Shown in pieces: positions 15,925 to 25,726 of a stretch of 64,000 bases of DNA. The stretch covers positions 1-64,000 of the forward strand of contig JAPHRE010000039.1 of assembly GCA_026195905.1 (NCBI GenBank), given 5' to 3'. The stretch is from Pseudopelagicola sp. (GTDB taxonomy: Bacteria > Pseudomonadota > Alphaproteobacteria > Rhodobacterales > Rhodobacteraceae). Each line of letters starts with the position of its first letter. Positions within the stretch are counted from its first letter, which is position 1. The position numbers and the translations under genes are program-made. The notes beneath the pieces are model-generated. The model was not told where the DNA came from and ran no database searches. It saw only the letters and a list, made by a program, of their open reading frames with translations.

Positions 15925-18744
15925 ATGGAAACCGGATTCGGCAAGGGCTGTCACCTGCACCTGATCGACGGCTCGGCCTTTATTTTCCGTGCCTACCATG
16001 CCCTGCCGCCACTGACGCGTAAATCCGATGGCCTCCCCATTGGCGCGGTCGCGGGTTTTTGCAACATGATTTATCGTTATGTCGAGGCCAATACCGGCCC
16101 CGACGCGCCAACCCATGCCGCGGTGATCTTCGACCATTCCGGCAAAAGTTTCCGCAACGATCTCTATGATCTCTACAAAGCCAACCGCCCGCCCGCGCCC
16201 GAAGACCTCGTGCCGCAATTTCCGCTGACCCGCAAAGCAACCGAAGCGTTCAATATCGCCTGTAAAGAGGTCGAGGGCTACGAAGCTGATGACATCATCG
16301 CCACCCTCGCCTGTCAGGCCCGTAACGCAGGCGGTCGCGTGACCATCATCTCCTCCGACAAAGACCTTATGCAGCTTGTCGGCGGCGGCGTCGAAATGCT
16401 CGACGCGATGAAAAACAAGCGCATCGACAGCGAAGGCGTCGAGGAGAAATTTGGCGTTGGCCCTGATCGCGTCGTAGACGTGCAGGCCCTTGCAGGCGAT
16501 AGCGTCGACAACGTCCCCGGTGCGCCCGGTATCGGCATCAAGACCGCTGCGCTTCTTATCAATGAATTTGGCTCGCTCGAAGAGCTTCTCGACCGCGCCG
16601 AAGAGATCAAACAGCCCAAGCGGCGCCAGACCCTGATCGAGAAACGCGAACAAATCGAGATGTCGAAAAGGCTTGTGCAGCTTGACTGTAACATGACCCT
16701 CGACTTCTCGCTCGAAGACCTCGAAGTCCGCGATCCCGACCCGGAGACCCTGCTGGCGTTCCTTTCCGAGATGGAATTTCGCACCCTCTCCAAACGTGTC
16801 GCCGACAATCTCGGCGTTGAAGCGCCCGTCATTCCCGAAGCCCCCGCCGCTGCCAGTCCCGCGCAGGGCGGTGACGCTGACGAGCCCGAGGCCAAACCCT
16901 TCGACGCCGAAACCTATGAATGGGTCCGCGACCGCGCCGCGCTTGAGGCTTGGATCGCCAAAGCCCACGCCAAGGGCTATATCGCCGTCGACACCGAAAC
17001 CACCGGCCTTGATGAAATGGTTGCCGATCTTGTCGGCATCTGCCTCTGCGTCGAGCCGGGCGAGGCCTGCTACATCCCCCTCACCCACAAGAAAGAGGCC
17101 AGCGACAACGACCTTTTCGCTACCGATGAGTTGGCCGAGGGTCAACTGCCCCTGAACGAGGTGCTTGATGCGCTGAAACCGGTGCTTGAAAACCCCGCGA
17201 TCCTGAAGATATTTCAGAACGCCAAATACGACGCCAAGATCCTCTCTCGCTATGGCATCACGGTCGGCCCCATCGACGACACCATGCTCCTAAGCTACGC
17301 CCTCCACGCCGGGATGCACGGACATGGCATGGATACGCTCTCCGAGCGCTACCTCGGCCACACCCCGATTCCGATCAAGTCGCTTCTGGGGTCTGGCAAA
17401 TCCGCCATCACCTTTGACAAGGTGCCTCTCGAAGATGCGGTGAAATACGCGGCCGAAGACGCCGATATTACCCTGCGCCTGTGGCAACTTTTCAAACCCC
17501 AACTGCATCAGGCGCAGGTGACAACCGTCTATGAAACGCTCGAACGCCCGCTCTCGCCCGTGCTGGCCCAGATGGAGCGCCACGGCGTCAAGGTTGATCG
17601 CGACACGCTGAGCCGCATGTCCAATGCCTTCGCCCAGAAAATGGCAGGCCTCGAAGCCGAGATTCACGAACTTGCAGGCGAGACTTTCAATGTCGGCTCG
17701 CCCGCACAGGTGGGCGAAATCCTGTTCGAGAAAATGGTGCTCCCCGGCGGCAAGAAGGGCAAGACCGGCAAGTATTCAACCCCCGCCGACGTGCTCGAAG
17801 ATCTCGCGACGGAACATGACCTGCCCGCCCGTATCCTCGACTGGCGGCAACTCTCGAAACTGAAATCGACCTATACAGACGCGCTTCAGGATCACATCAA
17901 CCCCGAGACGGGCCGCGTCCATACCTCTTATGTGCAGACCGGCGCCAACACCGGCCGCCTCGCTTCGACCGATCCCAACCTGCAAAACATCCCCGTGCGC
18001 AGTGAGGAAGGCCGCCGCATCCGCGAGGCTTTTGTGGCCGAAGAGGGCAAGACCCTGATTTCCCTCGACTATAGCCAGATCGAATTGCGTATCCTCGCCC
18101 ACATCGCCGATATCGACGCATTGAAACAGGCGTTCCACGACGGGCTCGACATTCACGCCATGACCGCCTCGGAAATGTTCGATGTGCCACTTGATGAAAT
18201 GACGCCAGACGTGCGCCGCCGCGCTAAGGCGATCAATTTTGGCGTGATCTACGGCATTTCCGGCTTTGGCCTTGCCCGCAATCTGCGCATCCCGCGCGGT
18301 GAGGCACAGGACTTCATCAACCGCTACTTCGAACGCTTCCCCGGCATCCGCGCCTATATGGACGACACCAAGGCCTTCGCCAAAGAACACGAGTATGTTC
18401 AGACCCTTTTTGGCCGCAAGATCCACACGCCCGAGATCAACGCCAAAGGTCCGCGCTCAGGCTTTGCCAACCGCGCCGCGATCAATGCGCCGATCCAAGG
18501 CACCGCCGCCGACATCATCCGCCGCGCCATGATCCGTATGCCCGCTGCTATTGCCAACCTGCCCGCCAAGATGCTCCTACAGGTGCACGACGAACTGATC
18601 TTCGAGGTTGAGGATAGCGCCGTAGACGAGACCATCGCAGTCGCCCGCGAGATCATGCAGGGAGCCGCCGAACCGGTGGTGAAATTGAACGTTCCCCTCA
18701 TCGTCGATGCGGGACAAGGTGCAAACTGGGCCGAAGCACACTAG
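15925..18744 (+). CDS. polA: DNA polymerase I
   Basis: A 939-residue, three-domain enzyme. Residues about 1-295 are the 5'-3' flap nuclease (LIDGSAFIFRAYHAL, then EADDIIA). Residues about 330-510 are a 3'-5' exonuclease with intact metal residues Asp356 and Glu358 (AVDTETTG), so proofreading should be active. The polymerase domain has motif A at Asp715 (LDYSQIELR), motif B KAINFGVIYG, and motif C at Asp889 (QVHDELIFEV). It fills gaps and removes RNA primers. Start at 15925 follows AAGGAGATCGCGAC; an upstream extension overlapping gpmI is rejected. Confidence 0.97.
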   Translation: METGFGKGCHLHLIDGSAFIFRAYHALPPLTRKSDGLPIGAVAGFCNMIYRYVEANTGPDAPTHAAVIFDHSGKSFRNDLYDLYKANRPPAPEDLVPQFPLTRKATEAFNIACKEVEGYEADDIIATLACQARNAGGRVTIISSDKDLMQLVGGGVEMLDAMKNKRIDSEGVEEKFGVGPDRVVDVQALAGDSVDNVPGAPGIGIKTAALLINEFGSLEELLDRAEEIKQPKRRQTLIEKREQIEMSKRLVQLDCNMTLDFSLEDLEVRDPDPETLLAFLSEMEFRTLSKRVADNLGVEAPVIPEAPAAASPAQGGDADEPEAKPFDAETYEWVRDRAALEAWIAKAHAKGYIAVDTETTGLDEMVADLVGICLCVEPGEACYIPLTHKKEASDNDLFATDELAEGQLPLNEVLDALKPVLENPAILKIFQNAKYDAKILSRYGITVGPIDDTMLLSYALHAGMHGHGMDTLSERYLGHTPIPIKSLLGSGKSAITFDKVPLEDAVKYAAEDADITLRLWQLFKPQLHQAQVTTVYETLERPLSPVLAQMERHGVKVDRDTLSRMSNAFAQKMAGLEAEIHELAGETFNVGSPAQVGEILFEKMVLPGGKKGKTGKYSTPADVLEDLATEHDLPARILDWRQLSKLKSTYTDALQDHINPETGRVHTSYVQTGANTGRLASTDPNLQNIPVRSEEGRRIREAFVAEEGKTLISLDYSQIELRILAHIADIDALKQAFHDGLDIHAMTASEMFDVPLDEMTPDVRRRAKAINFGVIYGISGFGLARNLRIPRGEAQDFINRYFERFPGIRAYMDDTKAFAKEHEYVQTLFGRKIHTPEINAKGPRSGFANRAAINAPIQGTAADIIRRAMIRMPAAIANLPAKMLLQVHDELIFEVEDSAVDETIAVAREIMQGAAEPVVKLNVPLIVDAGQGANWAEAH

Positions 18745-18802
18745 CCTTGCCAGCGTAACAGCCGCAATGACTTGGCAGTTGCCCCGCAATTAGGAGCCTT
18801 CA

Positions 18803-19708
18803 ATGCCGCACGACCATCATCACCATCATGCCCTGCCGGAGACAGGGGACAGGCGTGTGCTCTGGGCGGTGATGGTCAATATCGCACTCACCGTGGCCCA
18901 GATCGTCGCAGGGGTGTTCTCTGGATCGCTGGCCATGATCGCGGACGCGATCCATAATCTTTCAGACGCACTCTCGCTGGTGATTGCTTTCGTTGCCCGC
19001 CGCATTGCGCGCCGCCCGGCGGATGCAGACATGACCTTTGGCTATGGCCGAGCCGAAGTGGTGGCCGCGCTGGTGAACTATACGACATTGATTGTCATCG
19101 CGCTCTACCTCGTGGCCGAGGGTATTGGGCGGCTGTTCAACCCGGTTGAGATCGAAGGCTGGATCGTCGTCATGGTCGCCGGTATCGCCTTCGTAGTTGA
19201 TGCGGTTACGGCCCTTCTTATCATGCGCTTGTCGCGCGACAGCGTGAACATGCGCGCGGCATTTCTCCACAATCTTGCCGATGCGCTGGGGTCTGTTGCT
19301 GTCATCGTGGCAGGGGTATTGATTATTCTCTATGACTGGCGCCTGATCGACCCAATCCTGACCCTTCTGATTGCCGCCTATATCCTATGGCATTCCATCA
19401 TTGGCCTGCGCCCGGTCATACGTATTCTTATGTTGGCCAGCCCCGACGACCCGCCCCTCGAAGATGTGCTCCGCGCGCTTGAGGCAATGCCCGGCGTCGA
19501 CTCGATCCACCATGTCCATCTCTGGCGCATGCAAGAACATGAGATATCGCTCGATTCCCACGTTGTGCTTGACGGCACCATCGCAGCCGATGACCTGCGC
19601 CGGTCCCTCCGCCAGATGCTGACCGACCGCTTTGGCATCCATCACGGCATGATCGAAATGGAAACCCCCGAAAACCGCTGCCCCGACCCGGCCCGGATTG
19701 GTCATTAA
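18803..19708 (+). CDS. Cation diffusion facilitator (zinc exporter, ZitB-like)
   Basis: A 301-residue membrane protein with a histidine-rich start (HDHHHHH), six membrane helices, and a C-terminal cytoplasmic metal domain (about 205-290). The transport site is formed by two HxxxD motifs, HNLSD in helix 2 and HNLAD in helix 5; an H/D pair in helix 2 is typical of zinc-selective members such as ZitB. It exchanges cytoplasmic zinc (possibly cadmium or cobalt) for protons. Start at 18803 follows TAGGAGCCTTCA. It runs into a decayed gene on the other strand, with a 4-base overlap of stops. Confidence 0.93.
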   Translation: MPHDHHHHHALPETGDRRVLWAVMVNIALTVAQIVAGVFSGSLAMIADAIHNLSDALSLVIAFVARRIARRPADADMTFGYGRAEVVAALVNYTTLIVIALYLVAEGIGRLFNPVEIEGWIVVMVAGIAFVVDAVTALLIMRLSRDSVNMRAAFLHNLADALGSVAVIVAGVLIILYDWRLIDPILTLLIAAYILWHSIIGLRPVIRILMLASPDDPPLEDVLRALEAMPGVDSIHHVHLWRMQEHEISLDSHVVLDGTIAADDLRRSLRQMLTDRFGIHHGMIEMETPENRCPDPARIGH

Positions 19709-20318
19709 AGCGCCTTCATCCACCCCAAGCCCGCGTTTGTGCCTGCCTCGCCGGGATGATATTCCGCGCTGATAAAACCGTCATAGCCATCCGCCCCTAA
19801 CGCGGCGAAAAGCGCCTCGAAATCGACCATCCCGCCAAACCCCGGTGCGACCCGCCCCGGCACATCCGCAATCTGCACATGCCCGGCCCGCGCGCCATAC
19901 GCCCGCCAAACCGCAAGCGCATCGCCGGTAAGCCTCTGCTGCGGTGCCTGCATCGCTGCCCAGCGCAGGTTCCCTATTAAGGTCGCCCGCGCCTCCGCTC
20001 CTTCGGCAAGACCCGACATCACGTGAATGATCCCGGCATCAAGCGCCTCGGCATAGCGCAGCGCACGCTTGAAATCGGACCAAACCGCCGCCGGGCCCCC
20101 GGCACAGCGGCAAAGCCCCGCGCGCCCTGCCCCCACGTATTAATCAGCACAACTGGAAGCCCCGCCGCAGCCTGCGCTGCGCTGACCCGACGCCGCGAGA
20201 CATCGTAGGGGAACAACATCTCGACTGCGTCAAATCCCGCCGCCTTTGCGATAGCAAACCGCTCAAGGAACGGCGCTTCTGTAAACAGCATACTGATATT
20301 GGCGGCGACTCTTGGCAT
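19705..20318 (-). pseudogene. hyi: Hydroxypyruvate isomerase, frameshifted and internally deleted
   Basis: The gene starts at 20318 with MPRVAANISMLFTEAPFLER, typical of Hyi, and runs in one frame to ARGFAAVPG, then continues one frame over as PAAVWSDFKRALRYAEAL. The join falls at the C5 run at 20096-20100 (G5 in gene sense); one extra G would restore the frame. The second part keeps HVMSGLAEG, GHVQIADVPGR and the end GYDGFISAEYHP, but about 55 residues between the NLRWAA helix and GDALAV are missing. That stretch normally holds LIEPIN and MDxYH with the catalytic glutamate and metal ligands. Total coding capacity is about 200 codons against 250-260 in intact Hyi. Two separate lesions make a sequencing error an unlikely full explanation; I judge it non-functional. 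Confidence 0.85.
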
Positions 20319-20449
20319 GCGCGCATCCTTGCCGCTGCTCATGACTAGGGCAAAACTAGGGCAAAGTCCGAAAACAGCGCCCTCTGCGAGAATCAACACG
20401 AACGCGGCCCCAATTCCGCGCGGACTTTCCCCGCGTCGGTGCCCCGCCC

Positions 20450-21046
20450 CTAGCCGAGCGCCTCTGCCGCAATCAGGGGAAAGAACATCCCACCCGACCA
20501 AACGCCGTATTGCCGCTGTCCATCGACCTCAGCCTCTACACCGTGTTCCACCATGCGATAAAAGCTTTTGCGATCAATCCGCGCCTCAAGCCCTGCGCGT
20601 ACCATAACATAGGGTGCCGGCTCTCCGGCCTCATCCTCGATACGGATCGCATGGTCTGGCCCTGCGTCCACAACATCGCCAACATTGGTTACAAACCGCA
20701 AAACCTGCGTCTCGCCTTCGCCTTGCGCTTCGACATCCACCGCGACAAACGGCACATCCTCGACCGTAATCCGCCACTTCTCGACCGGGGTAACGAGGAA
20801 TATCTCGTCCCCTTCCCGCTTCAGGATCGTCGAGAACACCCGCACCAGACCCGCACGGCGAATCTCGCCACCGTCGTGATACCATCGTCCGTCCTTGGCA
20901 ATTCGTATGTCGATGTCGCCCGAAAGCGGCGGAGTCCAAAGGTGCACGGGCGGAAGTTTCTTACCTTTTCCCGCTTCTTTTACGGTATCCGCGATCCCCT
21001 CAATCGAGAAGGTCACGGGAAATTGTCCGCTCATTGCTTTTGCCAT
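20450..21046 (-). CDS. DUF1285 domain-containing protein
   Basis: A 198-residue soluble protein. The N-terminal part has the family phrases PPVHLWTPPLSGDIDIRI and DGRWYHDGGEIRRAGLVRVFSTILKR; the C-terminal part (TPVEKWRITVEDVPFVAV, then LRFVTNVGDVV) is beta-rich. DUF1285 proteins occur across proteobacteria, often next to MoxR/Bat-type genes, and have no known activity. Here it is divergent from the MoxR operon with only 56 bases between starts, so a shared promoter region and a linked role are plausible. Start could also be the ATG at 21034. Confidence 0.88.
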   Translation of the reverse strand: MAKAMSGQFPVTFSIEGIADTVKEAGKGKKLPPVHLWTPPLSGDIDIRIAKDGRWYHDGGEIRRAGLVRVFSTILKREGDEIFLVTPVEKWRITVEDVPFVAVDVEAQGEGETQVLRFVTNVGDVVDAGPDHAIRIEDEAGEPAPYVMVRAGLEARIDRKSFYRMVEHGVEAEVDGQRQYGVWSGGMFFPLIAAEALG

Positions 21047-21102
21047 TTCCGTTCCCCGCGATATGGTTTCTCTTAAGATATAAACTTAGCGGAGGACTTG
21101 TC

Positions 21103-22110
21103 ATGGCCCAAGACGCCGATCTTGTTGCAGATATCGAGGCGCTGACCGGGCAGCTCGCCGCAGCCAAGACTGCTATAACCAAGCGGTTCATCGGACAAGA
21201 GCGGGTTGTCGACCTCACGCTCTCGGCCTTGTTATGTGGGGGGCATGCTCTGCTGATTGGCCTGCCGGGCCTTGGCAAAACCCGCCTTGTCGACACGCTT
21301 TCGACCGTTATGGGCCTCGACGGGAACCGTGTGCAATTCACCCCAGACCTTATGCCCGCCGACATCCTTGGCTCGGAAGTGCTGGACAAGGATACGAACG
21401 GCAACCGCGCCTTCCGCTTTGTGCCGGGGCCGATCTTTTGTCAGCTCTTGATGGCCGACGAAATCAACCGCGCCAGCCCGCGAACCCAATCCGCGCTCTT
21501 GCAGGCGATGCAGGAAAAGAAAGTCACCGTCGCAGGCGAAGACCGCCCCCTTGATGCGCCGTTTCATGTTTTAGCAACCCAAAACCCCATCGAACAAGAA
21601 GGCACCTACCCCCTCCCCGAGGCCCAGCTTGACCGCTTCCTCGTGCAGATTGACGTGCCCTATCCCGACCGCGAAACCGAGCGCGACATCCTTCTCGCGA
21701 CCACTGGCGTCGAGGAAGACGAGGCGCACGCCGTGTTTACCGCTGCCGACCTCATCGCCGCCCAGACCTTATTGCGCCGCATGCCTGTCGGGGAAAGCGT
21801 GGTCGAGATGATCCTAGATCTCGTGCGCGCCTTCCGTCCCGAAGACCCCTCTGCCTCCGAAGCCGTGCGCGATACCGTCGCATGGGGCCCCGGCCCCCGC
21901 GCCGCCCAAGCATTGATGATGACGGTGCGCGCGCAGGCGCTGTTGCATGGCCGCCTCGTGCCCTCGGCTGAGGATGTGACCGCAATGGCCGTCCCCGTCC
22001 TGTCGCACCGCATGGCGTTGACCTTCGCGGCCCGCGCCCGTGGCGAGACCGTGACCAGCCTGATTGCCGAAACCCTCGCAACCCTCAACGGGTTCGGAGC
22101 TGCCGCGTGA
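21103..22110 (+). CDS. MoxR family AAA+ ATPase
   Basis: A 335-residue AAA+ protein with Walker A GLPGLGKTR (about residues 52-60), Walker B LLMADEINRASPRTQ and a C-terminal lid. MoxR ATPases work as chaperone-like factors for partners carrying vWA/MIDAS domains; this gene is followed by such partners in a 4-base-overlap chain. Start at 21103 follows GCGGAGGACTTGTC. It acts in the cytoplasm, probably loading metal onto, or remodelling, the membrane proteins encoded by the next genes. First gene of a four-gene operon. Confidence 0.95.
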   Translation: MAQDADLVADIEALTGQLAAAKTAITKRFIGQERVVDLTLSALLCGGHALLIGLPGLGKTRLVDTLSTVMGLDGNRVQFTPDLMPADILGSEVLDKDTNGNRAFRFVPGPIFCQLLMADEINRASPRTQSALLQAMQEKKVTVAGEDRPLDAPFHVLATQNPIEQEGTYPLPEAQLDRFLVQIDVPYPDRETERDILLATTGVEEDEAHAVFTAADLIAAQTLLRRMPVGESVVEMILDLVRAFRPEDPSASEAVRDTVAWGPGPRAAQALMMTVRAQALLHGRLVPSAEDVTAMAVPVLSHRMALTFAARARGETVTSLIAETLATLNGFGAAA

Positions 22111-22979
22111 CAGACACCGCCCGCCTTCGCACGCGTGCCGAAACCGAGGCCGCGCGCCTTCCGCCGCTTTTGGCCGAGGCCGAACACCTTGCCGGAACGG
22201 TGCTTCTGGGCGAACACGGACGCCGCCGTGCTGGTCTGGGTGACGACTTCTGGCAATACCGCCCCGTGCAACCGGGCGATAGCTTACGCATGATCGACTG
22301 GCGCCGCTCGGCCCGGTCCGATACGCAGTTCATCCGTCAACGCGAATGGCAGGTGGCGCAATCGGTGATGCTCTGGGTGGACCGCTCCGCCTCGATGGAC
22401 TTTACAAGCCTCAAGGACACCACAACCAAAGGCGACCGCGCCCGTAGCCTCGCATTAGCTGTAGCGATCCTGCTGATCCGCGGCGGAGAACGTGTCGGTC
22501 TCACTGGCACCGCCCTTCCGCCGCGCCGCGGGGAGGGGCAAATCCTGCGCCTGACCGACATGCTCTTAGGTCCAAGCGGCGAGGACTTCGGCACCCCCGA
22601 GGCCCGCGCACTGCTGCCCCATGCCCGCGCGCTTTTTGTCTCGGATTTCCTTGGTGATTTCGATGCCGTCGAGGCCGCACTTTTCAAAGCCGCCGACCGA
22701 GGCATTCGCGGTGTCCTACTGCAAGTGCTCGACCCCGCCGAAGAAGAATTCCCTTTCCACGGTCGCGCCGTGTTCGAAAGCATGGGCGCAAGCCTCAGCC
22801 ACGAAACCCGCAAGGCATCTGACCTACGCGACCGCTACATAGACCGTCTGACGGAACGCCGCGCCCGCCTCAAGGCGCTCGCTGCAACAACCGGCTGGCA
22901 ATTCACCTCGCACAACACGGCGCAATCGGCACAATCTGCTTTGCTCTGGCTCTACCGCGCACTGGAGCGCCGCTCATGA
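22107..22979 (+). CDS. DUF58 (vWA-like) protein of the Bat-type operon
   Basis: A 290-residue protein with the DUF58 signature RPVQPGDSLRMIDWRRSAR around residue 55. The vWA-like domain has an intact MIDAS start DRSAS (VMLWVDRSASM, about residue 91). No clear membrane helix, so probably a soluble cytoplasmic partner of MoxR. It overlaps both neighbours by 4 bases (ATGA). The DUF58-MoxR pairing is well known in Bat-like operons, where roles in stress tolerance and protein assembly have been proposed. Confidence 0.92.
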   Translation: MTDTARLRTRAETEAARLPPLLAEAEHLAGTVLLGEHGRRRAGLGDDFWQYRPVQPGDSLRMIDWRRSARSDTQFIRQREWQVAQSVMLWVDRSASMDFTSLKDTTTKGDRARSLALAVAILLIRGGERVGLTGTALPPRRGEGQILRLTDMLLGPSGEDFGTPEARALLPHARALFVSDFLGDFDAVEAALFKAADRGIRGVLLQVLDPAEEEFPFHGRAVFESMGASLSHETRKASDLRDRYIDRLTERRARLKALAATTGWQFTSHNTAQSAQSALLWLYRALERRS

Positions 22980-25726
22980 TCGGCGCGCTTTCCATAGGGT
23001 TTACGACGTCTTGGCTGCTCTATGCATTGCTGGCGCTACCGGCATTGTGGGTTCTCCTGCGTGCCATCCCTCCCGCCCCCGTCGTGCGCCGTTTTCCCGG
23101 TGTCGCACTCCTGATCGGCCTACGGGATGACGACACCGTGTCTGATCGCACGCCTTGGTGGCTCCTTCTTCTGCGCGCACTCGCCGTTGCCGCGCTGATC
23201 GTCGGGCTTGCCGGTCCGGTGCTGAACCCCGCCCAAACCGACACCGCACGCAAGGATCACCTGCTTGTGCTGCTCGATGGCGGCTGGGGCGCAGCCGCCA
23301 ACTGGCGCGCACAGATGGCCATGCTCGATGCCCGCCTCGACGAAGCTCACCGCGCTGGCCGCGAGGTGGCCCTCGTGCAACTAACCGCGCCCGAACCGCC
23401 ACAGTTTCAACCTGCATCAACATGGCAAACCCTTCTCGCAGGCCTCTCTCCAACCCCGTGGCAACCTACCCCGGAAACGCTCGCCGACCTGGCCAATGCA
23501 CTCCCCGAGGTCGATTTTGATACGCTCTGGATGTCTGACGGCCTCACCAACCTAGAACGCAACGCACTGCTCACAGCGCTCGACGCCAAAGGCCAGGTTG
23601 AAATCGTCGAAGGCAGCCGCGCCGCGCTGGCCCTTGCCCCAACCGAAGTTTCGGATGGCATCCTCACCCTCAAAGCCCGTCGCGCCACCACCGCTCTGGC
23701 GCGCGAGATCACCGTAGAAGCCCACGGCACCGATCCGTCCGGGGCTGCCCGCATCCTTGCCACCGTGCCGCTATCCTTTGCGCCGGGCGACGCCAGCGCG
23801 ACAACCGATGTCTCCTTGCCCGCCGAACTGCGCGCGCGCATTTCCCGGTTTGAGATTGCGGGCCAACGCTCCGCCGCCGCCGTCTCGCTCTCGGATGATT
23901 CCCTACGCCGCCGCGAGGTCGCCTTGATCGCAGGGCGCGACTCCCGCGAGGGGCTTGAGCTTCTCTCGCCGCTGCACTTCCTACGCCAAGCCCTCGCCCC
24001 CAATGCCGATATCCTCGAAGGCGCACTCTCCGATGTGCTCCCGGCCAACCCGGACGTGATCGTCCTCGCCGATGTCGCGACGCTCTCGGACGGTGAAACC
24101 GCCGACCTCTCCGATTGGATCGCCGAGGGCGGTATCCTCTTGCGCTTTGCCGGTCCCCGCCTCGCTGCCGCAAGCGCGAGCCACACATCTGAAGATCCGC
24201 TTTTGCCGGTTCGCCTACGCGCGGGCGGGCGCAGCGTCGGCGGTGCCATGAGTTGGGGCGAGCCCAAGGCCCTCGCCCCCTTCCCCCCCGAAAGCCCGTT
24301 CCACGGTCTGCCCGTTCCCGACGAGGTCCGCATCGAGGCACAGGTCATGGCCCAGCCTGATCCAAACCTCGCCTCTCGCGTCATTGCCGAGCTTTCTGAC
24401 GGCACCCCGCTCGTCACCCGAAAACACCTTGGCGAAGGACAGGTCGTCCTCTTCCACGTCACCGCAAATGCCGAATGGTCCGGCCTGCCGCTCTCTGGCC
24501 TTTTTGTGCGTATGCTCGACCGCCTCGCCATCCTAAGCGCCACAACGCTCTCTCAAGACGATCGACTTGCGGGGACAACATGGCAGCCCGTCCGCGTCCT
24601 CGACGGGTTTGGTCGGCTGCAAAACGATGCGACCCTCTCAGGCGTCTCCGGCGAAGACCTCGCCACTGCCGCGCTCGGCCCTACCCTACGCCCCGGCCTC
24701 TATCGCTCTGGTGCTCGTCTCGTCGCCCGCAACGTGATCACTGCTGACACCGAACTGCGCCCCGCCGAGTGGCCCGCTGGCACGGCGATCTCCAGCTATA
24801 AGGCCACGCCCGAACGCCCGCTGGCCGGTCTGTTTCTCGCGGGCGCTCTGGCGCTCCTCATGCTCGATATCATCGCCTCTCTGGCCGTGTCTGGCCGCCT
24901 GCACGGCGCACGCGTCGCCGCGTCTGCGCTCATTGTCCTGACCTTCCCCCTCTCGGACGCGCGCGCCGACGATGCCCGCGCCATTGCAGATACCCGCGAA
25001 GTGGTCCTCGCTCATGTCCTAACCGGTGTCCCTCGCATTGACGACACCGCCCATGCGGGCCTCCTTGGCCTTTCCGAAACGCTATTCTTTCGCACCTCCG
25101 TAGAACCGACCGAACCCGCTGCCATCAACCTTGAGGCCGACGAGATCGCCCTTTACCCTCTGCTCTACTGGCCCATCACCCCCGAACAGCCGATCCCCTC
25201 GGACGAAGCCTATGCCAAGCTTAACGCCTACCTGCGCGCGGGCGGGATGATCCTCTTTGATACGCGCGATGCCGATGTCGCCCGCTTTGGCGCAGCAAGC
25301 CCCAATGGCCGCAAGCTACAACGCCTCGCCGCTCCGCTCGACATCCCGCCGCTCGAACCCGTCCCCTCCGATCACGTGCTGACCCGAAGCTTCTATCTGC
25401 TTCAGGACTTTCCCGGTCGTTTTGCAAGCCGCGACGTCTGGGTCGAAGCCGCCCCTGCAGATGCCGAAAAGATCGAGGGCATGCCCTTCCGCAACCTCAA
25501 CGACGGCGTGAGTCCGGTGGTCATCGGCGGCAATGACTGGGCTGCGGCCTGGGCTATGGACCGGCGCGGTAACGCGCTCTACCCCGTGGGGCGTGGACGC
25601 ACTGGCGAACGCCAACGTGAATTGGCTTACCGCTTTGGCGTCAATCTCGTGATGCATGTGCTCACCGGCAATTACAAATCCGATCAGGTTCATGTCCCCG
25701 CCCTCCTCGATAGGCTCGGGCAATGA
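22976..25726 (+). CDS. DUF4159 protein with BatA-type N-terminus
   Basis: A 916-residue membrane protein. Residues about 8-80 contain two helices of the BatA N-terminal kind (SWLLYALLALPALWVLLRA, then PWWLLLLRALAVAALIVGL). A periplasmic-type region follows in which the vWA strand is recognisable but the MIDAS is degenerate (VLLDGGWGA). Helices return at about 617-655, and from about 670 to the end is DUF4159 (PLLYWPITPEQPIPS, then GGMILFDTRDAD). DUF4159 resembles ThuA/glutamine-amidotransferase-like folds but shows no nucleophile. Third gene of the coupled operon; role unknown, probably a membrane client or effector of MoxR. Confidence 0.88.
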   Translation: MIGALSIGFTTSWLLYALLALPALWVLLRAIPPAPVVRRFPGVALLIGLRDDDTVSDRTPWWLLLLRALAVAALIVGLAGPVLNPAQTDTARKDHLLVLLDGGWGAAANWRAQMAMLDARLDEAHRAGREVALVQLTAPEPPQFQPASTWQTLLAGLSPTPWQPTPETLADLANALPEVDFDTLWMSDGLTNLERNALLTALDAKGQVEIVEGSRAALALAPTEVSDGILTLKARRATTALAREITVEAHGTDPSGAARILATVPLSFAPGDASATTDVSLPAELRARISRFEIAGQRSAAAVSLSDDSLRRREVALIAGRDSREGLELLSPLHFLRQALAPNADILEGALSDVLPANPDVIVLADVATLSDGETADLSDWIAEGGILLRFAGPRLAAASASHTSEDPLLPVRLRAGGRSVGGAMSWGEPKALAPFPPESPFHGLPVPDEVRIEAQVMAQPDPNLASRVIAELSDGTPLVTRKHLGEGQVVLFHVTANAEWSGLPLSGLFVRMLDRLAILSATTLSQDDRLAGTTWQPVRVLDGFGRLQNDATLSGVSGEDLATAALGPTLRPGLYRSGARLVARNVITADTELRPAEWPAGTAISSYKATPERPLAGLFLAGALALLMLDIIASLAVSGRLHGARVAASALIVLTFPLSDARADDARAIADTREVVLAHVLTGVPRIDDTAHAGLLGLSETLFFRTSVEPTEPAAINLEADEIALYPLLYWPITPEQPIPSDEAYAKLNAYLRAGGMILFDTRDADVARFGAASPNGRKLQRLAAPLDIPPLEPVPSDHVLTRSFYLLQDFPGRFASRDVWVEAAPADAEKIEGMPFRNLNDGVSPVVIGGNDWAAAWAMDRRGNALYPVGRGRTGERQRELAYRFGVNLVMHVLTGNYKSDQVHVPALLDRLGQ

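Noticed and set aside
15637..17145. A 502-codon open frame antisense to polA
   Set aside because: It runs opposite a gene with complete polymerase motifs; its translation has no recognisable domain and exists because GC-rich third positions remove stop codons on the other strand.
20019..20501. Reading the first frame of the broken isomerase as a complete 160-residue gene
   Set aside because: Only the part after 20318 resembles Hyi, and its end is out-of-frame sequence after the G-run; it is half of a pseudogene.
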